A stretch of DNA of 64,000 nucleotides from Candidatus Solirubrobacter pratensis (GCF_000425945.1 NZ_AUEK01000013.1:1-64000), one strand, 5' to 3'. Numbered from the stretch's first letter, positions 26,701 to 35,228 are shown. The notes: generated by a model not told the origin, from the letters alone. A program made the numbers and translations.

Positions 26701-26861
26701 ACAGCAACAACTGGACGCGCACGGGGGCCGCCGGCTTCCCCGAGGGCGCGGCCATCCGGACCGACCGCTCGATCCTGCTGGGCTTCGGCCTCGAGCAGGT
26801 CGACACGGACGCCAACCGCGCGGCGATCATGAGCCGCGCGATGCAGGATCTGCTCGGCTAG
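23793..26861 (+). CDS. Large secreted M14 zinc carboxypeptidase with C-terminal extracellular domains
   Basis: A 1022-residue exported metallopeptidase. TTG start after a strong GGAGGAGGG site gives the signal peptide MRSLKRAAVAAALATLAI ending at AQAA. Catalytic domain: LQHAREW (His177, Glu180), DPNRNYP, third ligand His310 in VNYHSYG, catalytic Glu380 in WTPELDPG. Residues from ~550 onward include a Rossmann-like stretch (VLVIAAEDYTGA) and a beta-rich part (TGVWN-type, LDDITEPDG, TTSFEDGLGGW) resembling immune-inhibitor-A-type accessory domains. It lacks the TLTFTLSTTTP module of the other carboxypeptidase. Its stop shares the palindrome CTAG with the stop of the convergent ArsR fusion gene. 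Confidence 0.92.
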   Translation: MRSLKRAAVAAALATLAIAAPAQAAPGKQDRLDMYRATVGPAKVVDLLRRGIDVSARQDLAGGQVQLDLVLTPSQRATLASEGVDATLIRLKDGKTVKQFAAAQAAAGYNVWRDYDGPDGFAAYIQRMARENPQLLKLEKLGTTYQGRDILALKLTQGARDVPDGTRPAVLYSSLQHAREWIASETNRRLLDWYVGKWRANDKEIKNLLKANELWFVLIANPDGYQYTFDTERLWRKNLRDNDNNGEITIADGVDPNRNYPEHFNYDREGSSADFSSQTYHGPYGGSEPETQAMVGLMQRVNFAFQVNYHSYGPYLLYPAGWQIGTPTADDPIYYALSGNIDHPAIPGSKAGLSSDVLYSTNGEMNDWAQTVGTLAWTPELDPGCPSCGFVFPDDEALVQQEFEDNLPFALSVARSAAKPSDPQSSVGISSKPFYLKSDDPFKDGTPGANFVFTKSYGDPQVVATVAKKSLGAVTLNWRVNGGAVRTAPTSEWKTGEVFGTEGQLYYHQVRGQVSGTSPGDSVEVWFTGGGQKSESFTYTAVSESGRKVLVIAAEDYTGASPAQPGVTAPKYADTYVAALAANGIAADVYDVDANGRRAPDALGVLSHYDAVVWETGDDTVTRNAGWAAGNVSRLAQDLAFETRAYMNEGGRVLWAGKRATYQYSATGGTGNQRYDPQGSSLPCTDPAIAYRCLLLRGSGDGVNDVLQYWYGAFLVNANAGSNPAGGIFAANGIGDPFAGLSWGFGAGATDNASFITTSGILPPSEYPQFTSTPAARYARPGGPFEPHTGSSYLYSGIADVSFKRLTKTITVPAGGHLKFWASYDTEQDWDYLTVEARHPGQDDWTTLPDLNGQTSGGTGESCASGWRELHPQLDHYQTLAGDACTPSGTTGAWNAATGNSGGWKEWDVDLSAYQGGQVELSISYISDWGTQGLGVFLDDITEPDGSTTSFEDGLGGWSITGPPPGSGPNSNNWTRTGAAGFPEGAAIRTDRSILLGFGLEQVDTDANRAAIMSRAMQDLLG

Positions 26862-27652
26862 CTGAAGGGCCGGCCGCGGAACGCCCGCGGCCGGCCCGTC
26901 CACGCGAGTACCCGCAAAGGGCGCTCGACGGCCCGCAGCCGCCAACGCCGGTGCGCGGCGGCGTCGACGAGCTCGGTCGCGGTGCGCTCGAAGGCGGGAT
27001 AGGTCTGCGCGGTCCGTGTGGCCCTCGCGCGCGGGGTCGGCACGCTCCAGTGGATCCGCTCGCCCCGGCCGGGGAACTCGGGGCACACCTCGCGTACGCG
27101 GTCGCACAGGGTGACGACGTGGTCGAAGCGCTGCTGCGCGAGCTCGTCGAGGTGCTTGGAGCCGCGGCCGGCGATGTCGACGTCGCGCGCGCGCATCGCG
27201 CGCACGGCGTTCCGGTGCAGCGGCTTGGGGTGGCTGCCGGCGCTGAACACCTCGATCGCGCCGCCCGCGAGGTGCTGCACCAGCGCCTCGGCCATCTGCG
27301 AGCGGGCGCTGTTGCCGGTGCAGAGGAACAGCAACCGCGGGCGCGCTTCACTGGTGCGCTGCTCCCGCCTGCTCGACGAGGCCAGGGCCGGCCGCAGCCC
27401 CGGATGAAGGTCGCCGCCGCCGGCCGCCAGCAGCTCGCCGCAGCGCGGCAGGTCGAGGCTGTAGTAGGCGTCGCGCCGATCGGCCGAACTGCGCCGCATG
27501 GACACCAGCCGCTCGGATCGCAGTCGACCGAGGTGGTAGGAGACCAGGCTCTGAGGCCGGCCGACCAGAGCGCACAGCTCGCGCACCTGACGATCGCTGC
27601 GCCCGAGCTCGCTCAGCAGGCGCCAGCGCAGCGGGTGCCCGGCAAGCCGCAC
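26858..27652 (-). CDS. ArsR-family regulator fused to low-molecular-weight phosphatase/arsenate reductase
   Basis: The N-terminal winged helix (AGHPLRWRLLSELGRS, QSLVSYHLGRLR) is followed, after a linker, by an LMW-phosphatase-type domain with the P-loop CTGNSARSQ and the downstream SAGSHPKPLH. Such fusions are known in actinobacteria and combine arsenic sensing with arsenate reduction. The start is uncertain: GTG at 27652 is the first standard codon, but family members usually carry ~20 more residues. In-frame sequence continues upstream as DASSSHSRDHLDPDF to an ATT just where the kinase gene stops. No arsenite pump is nearby. It follows a response regulator/kinase pair. Confidence 0.85.
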   Translation of the reverse strand: MRLAGHPLRWRLLSELGRSDRQVRELCALVGRPQSLVSYHLGRLRSERLVSMRRSSADRRDAYYSLDLPRCGELLAAGGGDLHPGLRPALASSSRREQRTSEARPRLLFLCTGNSARSQMAEALVQHLAGGAIEVFSAGSHPKPLHRNAVRAMRARDVDIAGRGSKHLDELAQQRFDHVVTLCDRVREVCPEFPGRGERIHWSVPTPRARATRTAQTYPAFERTATELVDAAAHRRWRLRAVERPLRVLAWTGRPRAFRGRPFS

Positions 27653-27710
27653 GAAGCTCGGCGGCGAGAAGTCCGGGTCGAGATGGTCGCGGGAATGCGA
27701 CGACGATGCA

Positions 27711-29180
27711 TCAATCCAGATTGATCGATCGTCGATCGCCGGCGGCAGGGAGCAGCAGGGTGATCGTCGTGCCCGTCTCGGGATGCCGGCATGCGAGCCG
27801 CGCCAGCTCGGGATCGGCGGCGGGCTGGTGGTGGTGGTGGCCGGCGGAGCAGATCCGCAGTTGGCCGCCGTGGGCGGTGGCGATCGCGTCGACGAGGGAG
27901 AGCCCGAGGCCGGCTCCCGCGCCGGTGCGCGAGGATTTGTCCTGACGGAATCGCTCGGCGGCATGGCGGAGGAAGCCGGGCCGCATGCCGGCGCCTTCGT
28001 CGTGGACAGAAAGTACAGCCGCGGGGGTGATGTCCGCTCGGGCCGCGGTCAGGGTGATCGTGCCTGTGCCGTAGCGGACGGCGTTGTCGACGAGGTTGCC
28101 GAGGGCGCGTTCCAGGAGTGCAGCGTCGGCGTGGATCACGAGATCGTGCGGGGACTGCACGTCGACCGTGCGCGCCGCGTGCGTGTCGAGCTGGCTGCGA
28201 GCGCGCCGAGCCGCGGCGTCCAACACGTCTCGCGCGTCGATGTCCCGCGCGTTCGGCGTGGCGCTTCCGAGCGCGCCGAGCGTAAGGAGCGCCTCGGCCA
28301 GCTCGACGAGCTGCGCGGTGCCGGTGCGGAGCCGGCGCAGCGTCGCCGCGTACTCCGCGGCGGTGCGTGGCTTGCGCAGGGCGAGGTCGATCTCGGCGGA
28401 GAGGGTGCTCAGTGGTGTGCGCAGCTCGTGGCTGGCGTCGTCGATGAACTGTCGCTGGCGCTCGGCCGCTCGCTCCTGCGCATCGAGCATCGCGTTCAGC
28501 GTCGACCCCAGGCGGCTGATCTCGTCGTGCGGTCCCGCGGGGACGTCGAGGCGGACGCCGGTCGCGCCCTGGGCGATCTCCTCCGCCTGCGCGCGATAGT
28601 GCTCGACCGGGTCGAGCGCCGCGCGCGCGAGGCGATAGCCCACGAGCGAAGCCAGCGCGAGCGCGAGCGCGTTGGCGATCGTGAGCTGTGCGAGCAGCTC
28701 CCGCAGCGCCTCGTCGCGCTGGTCCAGGCGCACCGCGCCGGCCGCCACGGCCGCGGGTCCGCTCCCTCCGACGGGGACCGCCAGGATCCGCAGGTGCCGT
28801 CCGCGCTTGGAGAACAGGTATCCGCGTCCGGTCTGGAGCTCACCCCGTGCGGCGCGCCGGGCCTGCTCGGGCGCGAGCAAAGGGCGACCGCCGGCGATCC
28901 CCGGCCCGGAGGCCAGGACCGTCCCACCGGCGGTCAGCAGCTGCGCTTCGCGTCCCTGATCGCGCAGAGACGCCAACGCCGCCGCCGGGGCCTGGCGCGC
29001 CGCGGCCTCGCGAAGATCACTCGTCTGACTGAGCAGGTCCTGGTCGAGGCGATGGTCGAGCGCGAACTGCACGCGCCAGAAGACGAACGCGCCGGCGGCC
29101 ACCAGCACGACGATCATCGCGACGACGAACCCCACGACCAGGCGAACGCGCAGCGGAAGGCGCCTCACCCGCACGGGCAT
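27711..29180 (-). CDS. Membrane sensor histidine kinase (HAMP, HisKA, HATPase)
   Basis: A 489-residue class I kinase with two spans (MPVRVRRLPLRVRLVVGF..., and one near residue 175) flanking an extracytoplasmic region. HAMP follows, then the H box DDASHELRTPLS (His near 250) and the ATP-binding N, G1 and G2 boxes (NLVDNAVRYG, DEGAGM, GAGLGLSLV). The G2 side is followed by a His-rich insert, SAGHHHHQP, in the ATPase domain, which is unusual. The ATG overlaps the response regulator stop by one base (TGATG), so the two are co-translated. It is the cognate kinase of the preceding regulator. Confidence 0.93.
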   Translation of the reverse strand: MPVRVRRLPLRVRLVVGFVVAMIVVLVAAGAFVFWRVQFALDHRLDQDLLSQTSDLREAAARQAPAAALASLRDQGREAQLLTAGGTVLASGPGIAGGRPLLAPEQARRAARGELQTGRGYLFSKRGRHLRILAVPVGGSGPAAVAAGAVRLDQRDEALRELLAQLTIANALALALASLVGYRLARAALDPVEHYRAQAEEIAQGATGVRLDVPAGPHDEISRLGSTLNAMLDAQERAAERQRQFIDDASHELRTPLSTLSAEIDLALRKPRTAAEYAATLRRLRTGTAQLVELAEALLTLGALGSATPNARDIDARDVLDAAARRARSQLDTHAARTVDVQSPHDLVIHADAALLERALGNLVDNAVRYGTGTITLTAARADITPAAVLSVHDEGAGMRPGFLRHAAERFRQDKSSRTGAGAGLGLSLVDAIATAHGGQLRICSAGHHHHQPAADPELARLACRHPETGTTITLLLPAAGDRRSINLD

Positions 29181-29854
29181 CACTCGGAAGCCGTGTCGTC
29201 GAGCCGGAAGCCGATGCCGCGGACGGTTCGGATGCTCTTGCGGCCGAATGGGCGGTCGACCTTGGCGCGCAGATTGCCGACGTGGACGTCGATCGCGTTG
29301 CTGCGCAGATCGGTCTCCCCGTCCCACACGTCGTCGAGGATCTGCAGTCGCGTGACGACGCGACCCGCGCGCTCGGCCAGCAGAGCGAGCAGGTCGAACT
29401 CGCGGGCGGTCACGTCGACGAGCACACCACCCCGCGTCACGGTGCGCCGCTCGCGATCGACCACGAGGTCGTCGACGATCAGCAGCTCATGGCGGCCGCT
29501 GCGCCGGGCGAAGACGCGCAGCCGCGCGAGCAGCTCGTCGAATGAGAACGGCTTGGTGAGGTAGTCATCCGCGCCAGCGTCCAGGCCGCCGACGCGATCG
29601 GGGATCGCCTGCCGCGCCGTGAGCATCAGCACCGGCGTGTCGTTCCCGCGTGCACGCAGCTCCCGGCAGACCGCCGGCCCGTCCTGCCCGGGAAGCATCC
29701 AGTCGAGGACCACCGCGTCGAAGGAATCGGCCATCGCGGCGGCAACTCCATCGGGCCCGGTGTGGCGCACGGACACGTCGTGACCCGCATCCTCCAGGCC
29801 GCGCCCGAGGACGTCCGCCAGGCCTTCGTCGTCCTCGATGACCAGCACGCGCAT
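29180..29854 (-). CDS. OmpR/PhoB-family response regulator
   Basis: A 224-residue two-domain regulator. The receiver domain has the acidic pair IEDDE, phospho-acceptor Asp in VVLDWMLPG (near 51), LMLTA and the conserved Lys in YLTKPFSF. The winged-helix output domain ends VRGIGFRL. The ATG before MRVLVIED was chosen; longer in-frame sequence upstream runs through the divergent ABC gene's start and is not needed. It is first in a probable regulator-kinase-ArsR/reductase operon and divergent from an ABC exporter, which may be its target. Confidence 0.94.
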   Translation of the reverse strand: MRVLVIEDDEGLADVLGRGLEDAGHDVSVRHTGPDGVAAAMADSFDAVVLDWMLPGQDGPAVCRELRARGNDTPVLMLTARQAIPDRVGGLDAGADDYLTKPFSFDELLARLRVFARRSGRHELLIVDDLVVDRERRTVTRGGVLVDVTAREFDLLALLAERAGRVVTRLQILDDVWDGETDLRSNAIDVHVGNLRAKVDRPFGRKSIRTVRGIGFRLDDTASE

Positions 29855-29915
29855 CGCCGCATTCTGCCCGACGGCACGGGCCGGACAGCGCTTCACGATT
29901 GCTTCAAAGACCCTG

Positions 29916-29930
29916 CCTACGGTGCCGGGC
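29916..29930 (+). promoter_or_regulatory. -10 element of the ABC exporter genes
   Basis: CCTACGGT (29916-29923) lies 7 bases before the ATG, with no ribosome site between, so a leaderless message is likely. A matching -35 is not obvious; TTCACG at 29892 would need a 20-base spacer. Confidence 0.35.
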
Positions 29931-30896
29931 ATGACCGAAGTCCTTGCCGTCGACGCCGTCGACGTGACCAAACGCTACGGCGATCTGACCGCCGTGGACG
30001 CGATCACCCTGCAAGTCGCGCAAGGCGAGGTGTACGGCGTCCTTGGACCCAACGGCGCGGGGAAGACCACGTTCTTGCGCATGCTGTTCGGCCTCATCCG
30101 TCCCGACGCCGGAACGATCAAGCTCTTCGGACAGACGTGGGAGCACACCGGGCCGCGCACGCTCGACGGCGTCTCCGGGTTCATCGAGAGCCCGAAGTTC
30201 TACCCCTACCTCAGCGGACGCAAGAACCTCGCCGGCCTCGCGCGACTCGACGGCGGCGCCACGCCGAGGCGGCTGGACGAGGTCCTCGAGATCGTCGATC
30301 TGATCGACCGCGCCGACCACAAGGTCGGCGGGTACTCGTTCGGCATGCGCCAGCGCCTCGGCGTCGCCGCCAGCCTGCTGCGCGACCCTCAACTGCTCGT
30401 CCTCGACGAGCCCGCCAACGGCCTGGACCCCGCCGGCATGCGCGACATGCGCTCTCTGATCAAGCGACTCGCCGCCGGCGGCTTGACCGTGCTCCTGAGC
30501 TCCCACGACATGTCCGAGGTCGAGGAGATCTGCGACAACGTCACGATCATGCGCACGGGGTCGGTCGTGTACCACGGCGAGATCTCCGCGCTGCGCGACC
30601 AGGCGCCCGAGCAGGGCCACCGCATCCACACCGACGACGACCAGCGCGCGAGAGAGCGCGCCGCACGGCACCCCGGCCTCCAGGTCACCCTCGCACCTGA
30701 CGGCGGGCTCGTCGTCGAGGGGTCGCAACACGACGTCGACGCCTACGTCACGACCCTCGTCACGTCCGGGATCGCGATGCGCGGACTCGAGCTGACCGAG
30801 ACGCCGCTGGAGACGCTGTTCTTCATGCTCACCGAGTCCGCCCCCGGCGGCGTGCCCAACGAGCTCGATCGCCGCCCGATCGGAGCCGTCCGATGA
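29931..30896 (+). CDS. ABC transporter ATP-binding protein (exporter type)
   Basis: A 321-residue ATPase of the drug/antibiotic-exporter type. Walker A is GPNGAGKTT, the signature YSFGMRQRLG (a variant without the usual LSGG), Walker B LLVLDEPANGLDP, and the switch His in SSHDMSEVE. A C-terminal extension of ~100 residues is typical of the CcmA/BcrA group. The stop overlaps the permease start as ATGA. Substrate unknown. It is divergent from a two-component system and may be controlled by it. Confidence 0.9.
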   Translation: MTEVLAVDAVDVTKRYGDLTAVDAITLQVAQGEVYGVLGPNGAGKTTFLRMLFGLIRPDAGTIKLFGQTWEHTGPRTLDGVSGFIESPKFYPYLSGRKNLAGLARLDGGATPRRLDEVLEIVDLIDRADHKVGGYSFGMRQRLGVAASLLRDPQLLVLDEPANGLDPAGMRDMRSLIKRLAAGGLTVLLSSHDMSEVEEICDNVTIMRTGSVVYHGEISALRDQAPEQGHRIHTDDDQRARERAARHPGLQVTLAPDGGLVVEGSQHDVDAYVTTLVTSGIAMRGLELTETPLETLFFMLTESAPGGVPNELDRRPIGAVR

Positions 30897-31765
30897 GCAG
30901 CCCCGCCGCCGTCGCACCGCTCGCGCCGCCCCAGCGGGCCGCACGCCGCCGGCCGACCCTGTTCGACGCGATCGCTTGGGAGATGACCAAGCTCACCGCC
31001 CAAGCCCGAGCCCGCCTCACGCTGCTGATCTGCTTGATCGCGCCGGTGTTGATCGTGATCGTGATCAACGGCCAGCAGCGCCCGCCCAAGGACAGCCTCT
31101 TCGGGCGCTACATCCATCAGAGCGGCTACGCCGTCCCGCTGCTGGTGCTCGGCTTCGCGGCCCAGTGGGTCCTCCCGCTGCTCACCGCGCTGGTCGCCGG
31201 CGACATCTTCGCGAGCGAGGACCAGCACGGTACCTGGAAGACCGTCCTCACCCGCTCGGCAAGCCGCGCGCAGCTGTTCTGGGCCAAGACCATCACCGCC
31301 CTCGCCTTCGCGACCGCCGTCCTGGCCATCCTCGCCGCCAGCACGATCGTCGCCGGCATCCTGATCGTCGGCCACCAAGACCTCACCGGCCTCTCCGGCC
31401 AGCTCATCCCGTCCAGCACCGCCGCGCGCCTGGTGATCGCCAGCTGGGCCACCGCGCTCGCCCCGATGCTCGGCTTCACGTGCCTGGCGATCCTGCTGTC
31501 CGTCCGCTCCCGCAACCCCGCCTTCGGGATCGCCGCCCCCGTCGTCATCGGCATGGTCATGCAGCTCGCCGGCACGCTCGGCGGCGTCGAGGGCATCCGC
31601 CCGCTGCTGCTCACCACCCCCTTCGAGTCCTGGCACGGCCTGCTCGCCCAGCACCAGTTCTACGCACCCCTGATCTGGGGCTTCGTCGCCTCGGCCGGCT
31701 GGTGCGTGGTCTGCCTGACCACGGCATTCATCTCCCTGCGACGCCGCGACATCGCCGGAGGCTGA
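30893..31765 (+). CDS. ABC-2-type transporter permease
   Basis: A 290-residue membrane protein with about six hydrophobic segments. After a Pro/Arg-rich N-terminal tail comes LLICLIAPVLIVIVINGQ, then the ABC-2 hallmark GDIFASEDQHGTWKTVLTRS. It is translationally coupled to the ATPase and forms the membrane part of the exporter. Confidence 0.88.
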   Translation: MSSPAAVAPLAPPQRAARRRPTLFDAIAWEMTKLTAQARARLTLLICLIAPVLIVIVINGQQRPPKDSLFGRYIHQSGYAVPLLVLGFAAQWVLPLLTALVAGDIFASEDQHGTWKTVLTRSASRAQLFWAKTITALAFATAVLAILAASTIVAGILIVGHQDLTGLSGQLIPSSTAARLVIASWATALAPMLGFTCLAILLSVRSRNPAFGIAAPVVIGMVMQLAGTLGGVEGIRPLLLTTPFESWHGLLAQHQFYAPLIWGFVASAGWCVVCLTTAFISLRRRDIAGG

Positions 31766-31769
31766 GACC

Positions 31770-32597
31770 ATGAACCTTCACACCATCCGGCGCCTCGCCG
31801 TCCTCTCCGCCACGGGAGCCGTCGTGCTCGGGCTCAGCGGCTGCGGCGGCAGCGACGTCACCAAGGCCCGCCTGGAGCGCAACCTGCCCCAGACGTTCGC
31901 CAACCTCTACGTCCAGCAGGCCAAGCTCCTCGGGCACAAGGACATCACCGTGCGGTCACTGCATGCGCGCGCGCAGTGCGACAAGGGCGGCGCGAAGGTC
32001 GCCGACCGCGGACCCGGCGCCGACTGGATCTGCCTGATGAGCTGGAAGGACCCGAACGTGCCGCTCCCCGACGGATACGGCAAGTTCGAGGTCAACGCCC
32101 ACAGCAACGACTGCTACACGGCCGGCGGCCCGTCGAAGCTCGTCGGCCTGCAGACGATCAGCGACACACACGGCAACGACGTCGACAACCCCGTCTTCGA
32201 GTTCGACAGCTGCTTCGATCCGCACGGCTCGAACGCCCCCACCGGCGTCGCCTTCCCGACCGCCACGCCGACCGCCACCGCGACCCCGCCACCATCGACG
32301 CCCGCCGCGCTGACACTCCCGGCAGCCAAGCTCGCGCTCGACAGCCACGGCCGCATCGCCCCAACGCTCAGCTGCTCGACCGGCGCCGGCGGCTGCGCCG
32401 GCACCCTCACCGCTAAGAGTGGCAAGCGCACACTCGGAACGGCGACCTACGCGCTCCCCCCCGACGGGAACGCCGCCATCCCGCTCCGCCTCACCGGCCG
32501 ACAAGAGACGAGCGGCGGCACGATCGTCCTCACCGTCAAGCCCGTCATCGGCACCGCCCCGCGCACGTCCACGACAACGACCGTGTCCAAGCGCTGA
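31770..32597 (+). CDS. Lipoprotein of unknown function
   Basis: A 275-residue exported protein with lipobox LSGC (Cys25). A folded N-terminal domain contains several Cys (AQCDKGG, WICLMSW, NDCYTAGG, DSCFDPHG), probably disulfide-paired, with DGYGKFEV and NDVDNPVFEFD. A Thr/Pro linker (TPTATATPPPSTP) leads to a small beta-rich C-terminal domain. It starts four bases after the permease stop, so it belongs to the exporter operon and may assist substrate handling outside the membrane. I do not recognise a named family. Confidence 0.75.
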   Translation: MNLHTIRRLAVLSATGAVVLGLSGCGGSDVTKARLERNLPQTFANLYVQQAKLLGHKDITVRSLHARAQCDKGGAKVADRGPGADWICLMSWKDPNVPLPDGYGKFEVNAHSNDCYTAGGPSKLVGLQTISDTHGNDVDNPVFEFDSCFDPHGSNAPTGVAFPTATPTATATPPPSTPAALTLPAAKLALDSHGRIAPTLSCSTGAGGCAGTLTAKSGKRTLGTATYALPPDGNAAIPLRLTGRQETSGGTIVLTVKPVIGTAPRTSTTTTVSKR

Positions 32598-32773
32598 CGC
32601 GAGACCGCAATGCAAGGAAGCTGCCGCTCACAGCACGATCACGCCGCGACTGTTGGGATGGGACATCCATCACAACGACGAGAGCAACCGCTCGACCCGT
32701 TCGCCGCACTGCTCCGTCGCCGGCGCCGTCTCCTTCGCGCGCTTCCTCGCCAACCTGACTCGGAGGTCCGGCC

Positions 32774-33028
32774 GTGACCAAGCGTCCTGCATCGATCGTC
32801 CCGGCCGTCATCGTCGGCCTCGCGCTGCTCGCGCTCGCGGGCCTGTACTTCCTCGACTCGGCGGGATCGCTGCCGAGCTTCATCCCCGGTCACGAGGCCG
32901 GCTCGACGCACCACCACGTCAAACACGGCATCGCCGCCGGGCTCCTTGGCCTCGGCTGCCTGGTGGTCGCGTGGTTCCAGACCGGCCCGACCGCCCGCGA
33001 GCGGACCGATGTCTCACGGGCACACTGA
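32774..33028 (+). CDS. Small membrane protein
   Basis: An 84-residue protein with two hydrophobic spans (IVPAVIVGLALLALAGLYFL and IAAGLLGLGCLVVAWF) separated by a His-rich loop (HEAGSTHHHVKHG). GTG start with GGAGG at 8 bases. It probably ends the exporter operon, 176 bases after the lipoprotein. The His cluster could bind metal. Family unknown to me. Confidence 0.65.
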   Translation: MTKRPASIVPAVIVGLALLALAGLYFLDSAGSLPSFIPGHEAGSTHHHVKHGIAAGLLGLGCLVVAWFQTGPTARERTDVSRAH

Positions 33029-33089
33029 CCCGCGCCCGTACTGCAACGCGCACCAGGTCGACGGCGTGGCCGGCGATACCCGTGGGCGA

Positions 33090-33410
33090 CAGCCCCGCGA
33101 CTACGCGGCGGAACGCGCGCACGGCCAGCGGCACGAACACGAGCAGCAGGCCGGCGAGCCAAGCGAGCGTGCCGAGAAGCGGCCCGGTCACGTCCTCTTC
33201 GCCGATCGTCTGCGCTCGGGCGGCATCGACGCACAGCGTGACGGGATTGGCGCTCCCAAACGCCTCCAGCGTGCCCGGCATCGAGGGCCGAGGACACGAA
33301 CGTGAGCAGCAAGACCCAGATGAACCCCGCCGACTGTGGTGGCTCCGGATTGCGCACGGACAGCGCGACGAACGCGCTCATCCACGAGAAGACGTAGGAG
33401 AACGCAACCG
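33090..33410 (-). pseudogene. Remnant of an ABC-2 (DrrB-type) exporter permease
   Basis: Leftward reading FSYVFSWMSAFVALSVRN and SAGFIWVLLLTFVSSA is followed, after a frameshift near 33285, by MPGTLEAFGSANPVTL, GPLLGTLAWLAGLLLVF and PLAVRAFRRVV. These are the successive final segments of a daunorubicin-type ABC-2 permease. The 5' half is missing and joined to an AraC remnant. Confidence 0.6.
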
Positions 33411-33439
33411 ACCGGGCGGCCCGCGGCCTCGAGCTCGGC

Positions 33440-33957
33440 AGTGAGATCGGTTTCGAGCAGAGGCGGCGTGCCTCGGCCATGCGGCGCTCGGCGATCCATT
33501 CCTGCACCGTTCCGGCCGGTCTTGCGCCTGACGACCGTCGTGAGATGGGCCCGGCGACAGGCTCACCGCGGCTGCGACGTCGCGGAGCGAGATGCGCTCG
33601 TGGTAGCGCGCCCCGATGAGGCCGAAGACGTCGGCGAGCAGGGGCTCATCCTTGAGCGTGAGATCCCGACCACGTCGGCCGCCAGGCGAGCGACGCCCAC
33701 GAGCAGGAGCGTCAGGTGGGCGACGACCGCCTCTCCGTAGCCGTCGTGCCGTGCGCGGAGCTCGAGGTCCAGGGCCCGCACGCGCTCCGACCAGGCGCGC
33801 CTCTCAGCCGCGGGGACGATCAGCCGCTGAGCGCCGGTCGCCGCGCCTCGCGCGAACGGGAAGAGCAGTGGGTGCGCGCGCCAGCCGAGCAGGGCGTCGG
33901 GCGGCTGCGGTCCGAGCCCTTCGGGCGGGAAGTAGACGGCCCAGCCCTCGGCCAGGC
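33440..33957 (-). pseudogene. Remnant of an AraC-family transcriptional regulator
   Basis: Leftward: EGWAVYFPPEGLGPQPP, GWRAHPLLFPFARG, RALDLELRARHDGYGE, then after a frameshift DEPLLADVFGLIGARYHE and ISLRDVAAAV, and finally QEWIAERRMAEARRL in a third frame. This is the order of an AraC regulator: cupin-like N domain, hinge, first helix-turn-helix. The second helix-turn-helix is gone, replaced by ABC-2 permease sequence. The first codons are also missing. Confidence 0.65.
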
Positions 33958-34713
33958 CGCCTCACGCCGCACTCGCGTTGGTCGGCGAGATCGCGGAACG
34001 CGCGCAGCGGCCGGCGTATGTCGCGATCCCCTGCTACGCCGACGTGCTGTGCATCGCAAGCAGCGTTCCTTCCCCCGCGCGCCGCGACGACCTCATGGGC
34101 GTCGCGACATCGCCCCCAGGTCGGCTGCCGCTCGCGCACCGCCGTCGATGGCGGTACACGTTGGTCGAACGCCTCGCGTTGGACGAACGGCAGCACAGCG
34201 CCTTGGACGACGTGCTCAGCCTCGGGTATGCGCGGGTTGAGGATCAGGTCGCGATTGCGGTCCCATGGCGACCTGATGGCGCGCTCGGCGCGCTCACCGT
34301 GGCCGATGTCGAGTGCGGGCAGCTGAGCGTAATCGTGCGGCTCGAGCGCTCGCTCGTGGTGAGCTATGACCCCGGAACCTCCGCAACGAGCGCTCGCATG
34401 ATCGACGGCGAGGGGGCCTCGCGGGCGGCAGTCAGCGCGCATGGTCGAGCCGACCCGGGTCGCGCAGCCACGCTACGTCGCAAACGAGGCTGTAGGACCG
34501 GATCGGCGCGGACGATGCTCTGAAGCCGCAGGTCCGCGAGGACAGTCTCAGCGCGCAGGGCACGCGGACCGCTGTGCCGTGCCTCCTGCGGATCATGCCG
34601 CTGATGTCAGCCCCGCGCGTCAGCCGCTCCCCGACGTGCGGCTCAGCCAGATGCCGCCTCCGACACGCAAATTCGGGGCCAGCGCCACACGGGTCCCGGC
34701 GCGCGCCATGAAG
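33958..34713. other. Degenerate region without an intact gene
   Basis: No complete gene is supported. A rightward run from about 33975 (LVGEIAERAQRPAYVAIPC, later SLGYARVEDQVAIAVPW) faintly resembles the effector domain of an IclR-type regulator, at low confidence. The rest, to the end of the DUF4396 gene, shows nothing I can place. Confidence 0.25.
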
Positions 34714-35193
34714 CTAGTGCGCGTGGTGGTACTGGTGCACCACGGCGTGACCCTTGCCGCGGACGAGCAGCCAGCGGTTGACCGGGAAGGCGAAGGCGCC
34801 GGCGATCAGCAGGGCGATGGCGAGACTGCCCCAGAAAAGCGGGTCGCCGAGGCCGGCGGCCATCGCGCCGGGGATGAGCACGACGATCAGCGTGTCGACG
34901 ATCTCCATCGTGGTGATCGAGAGCGTGTCGGAGGCGAACGCCAGCGGCGCGGCGCGGCGCACCCCGAGCCCGGCGCGCAGCAGCGGCAGGCTGGTGAGGC
35001 TGTAGCCGAAGAAGAATGCGAGCACGATCGACGCGGCGATCGTGGCGCCGTTGGACCAGCCGAGTGCGGTGCCGATGATCATGCCGAGGACCTCGCCGAT
35101 CGCGCAGCCGGTGAGGCAGTGCACAGTGGCGCTCAAGGCCAGGCGGTTCACGGTTTGGCCGGTATCGTGGCCGGCCTGAGCGTGCGTGCTCAT
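34714..35193 (-). CDS. DUF4396 membrane protein of the copper island
   Basis: A 159-residue protein with four hydrophobic segments. The first carries HCLTGCAIGEVLGMIIG, with Cys and His residues that could bind copper; the C terminus is His-rich (HAVVHQYHHAH). AAGGAGG precedes the ATG at 8 bases. DUF4396 proteins recur beside CsoR and copper-ATPase genes. It lies 35 bases downstream of csoR on the same strand, so it is very likely co-regulated with it. Molecular function is not known. Confidence 0.8.
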   Translation of the reverse strand: MSTHAQAGHDTGQTVNRLALSATVHCLTGCAIGEVLGMIIGTALGWSNGATIAASIVLAFFFGYSLTSLPLLRAGLGVRRAAPLAFASDTLSITTMEIVDTLIVVLIPGAMAAGLGDPLFWGSLAIALLIAGAFAFPVNRWLLVRGKGHAVVHQYHHAH

Positions 35194-35228
35194 GTCGGGG
35201 CCTCCTTCGCTGTCGTGAGTGGGCCGGG

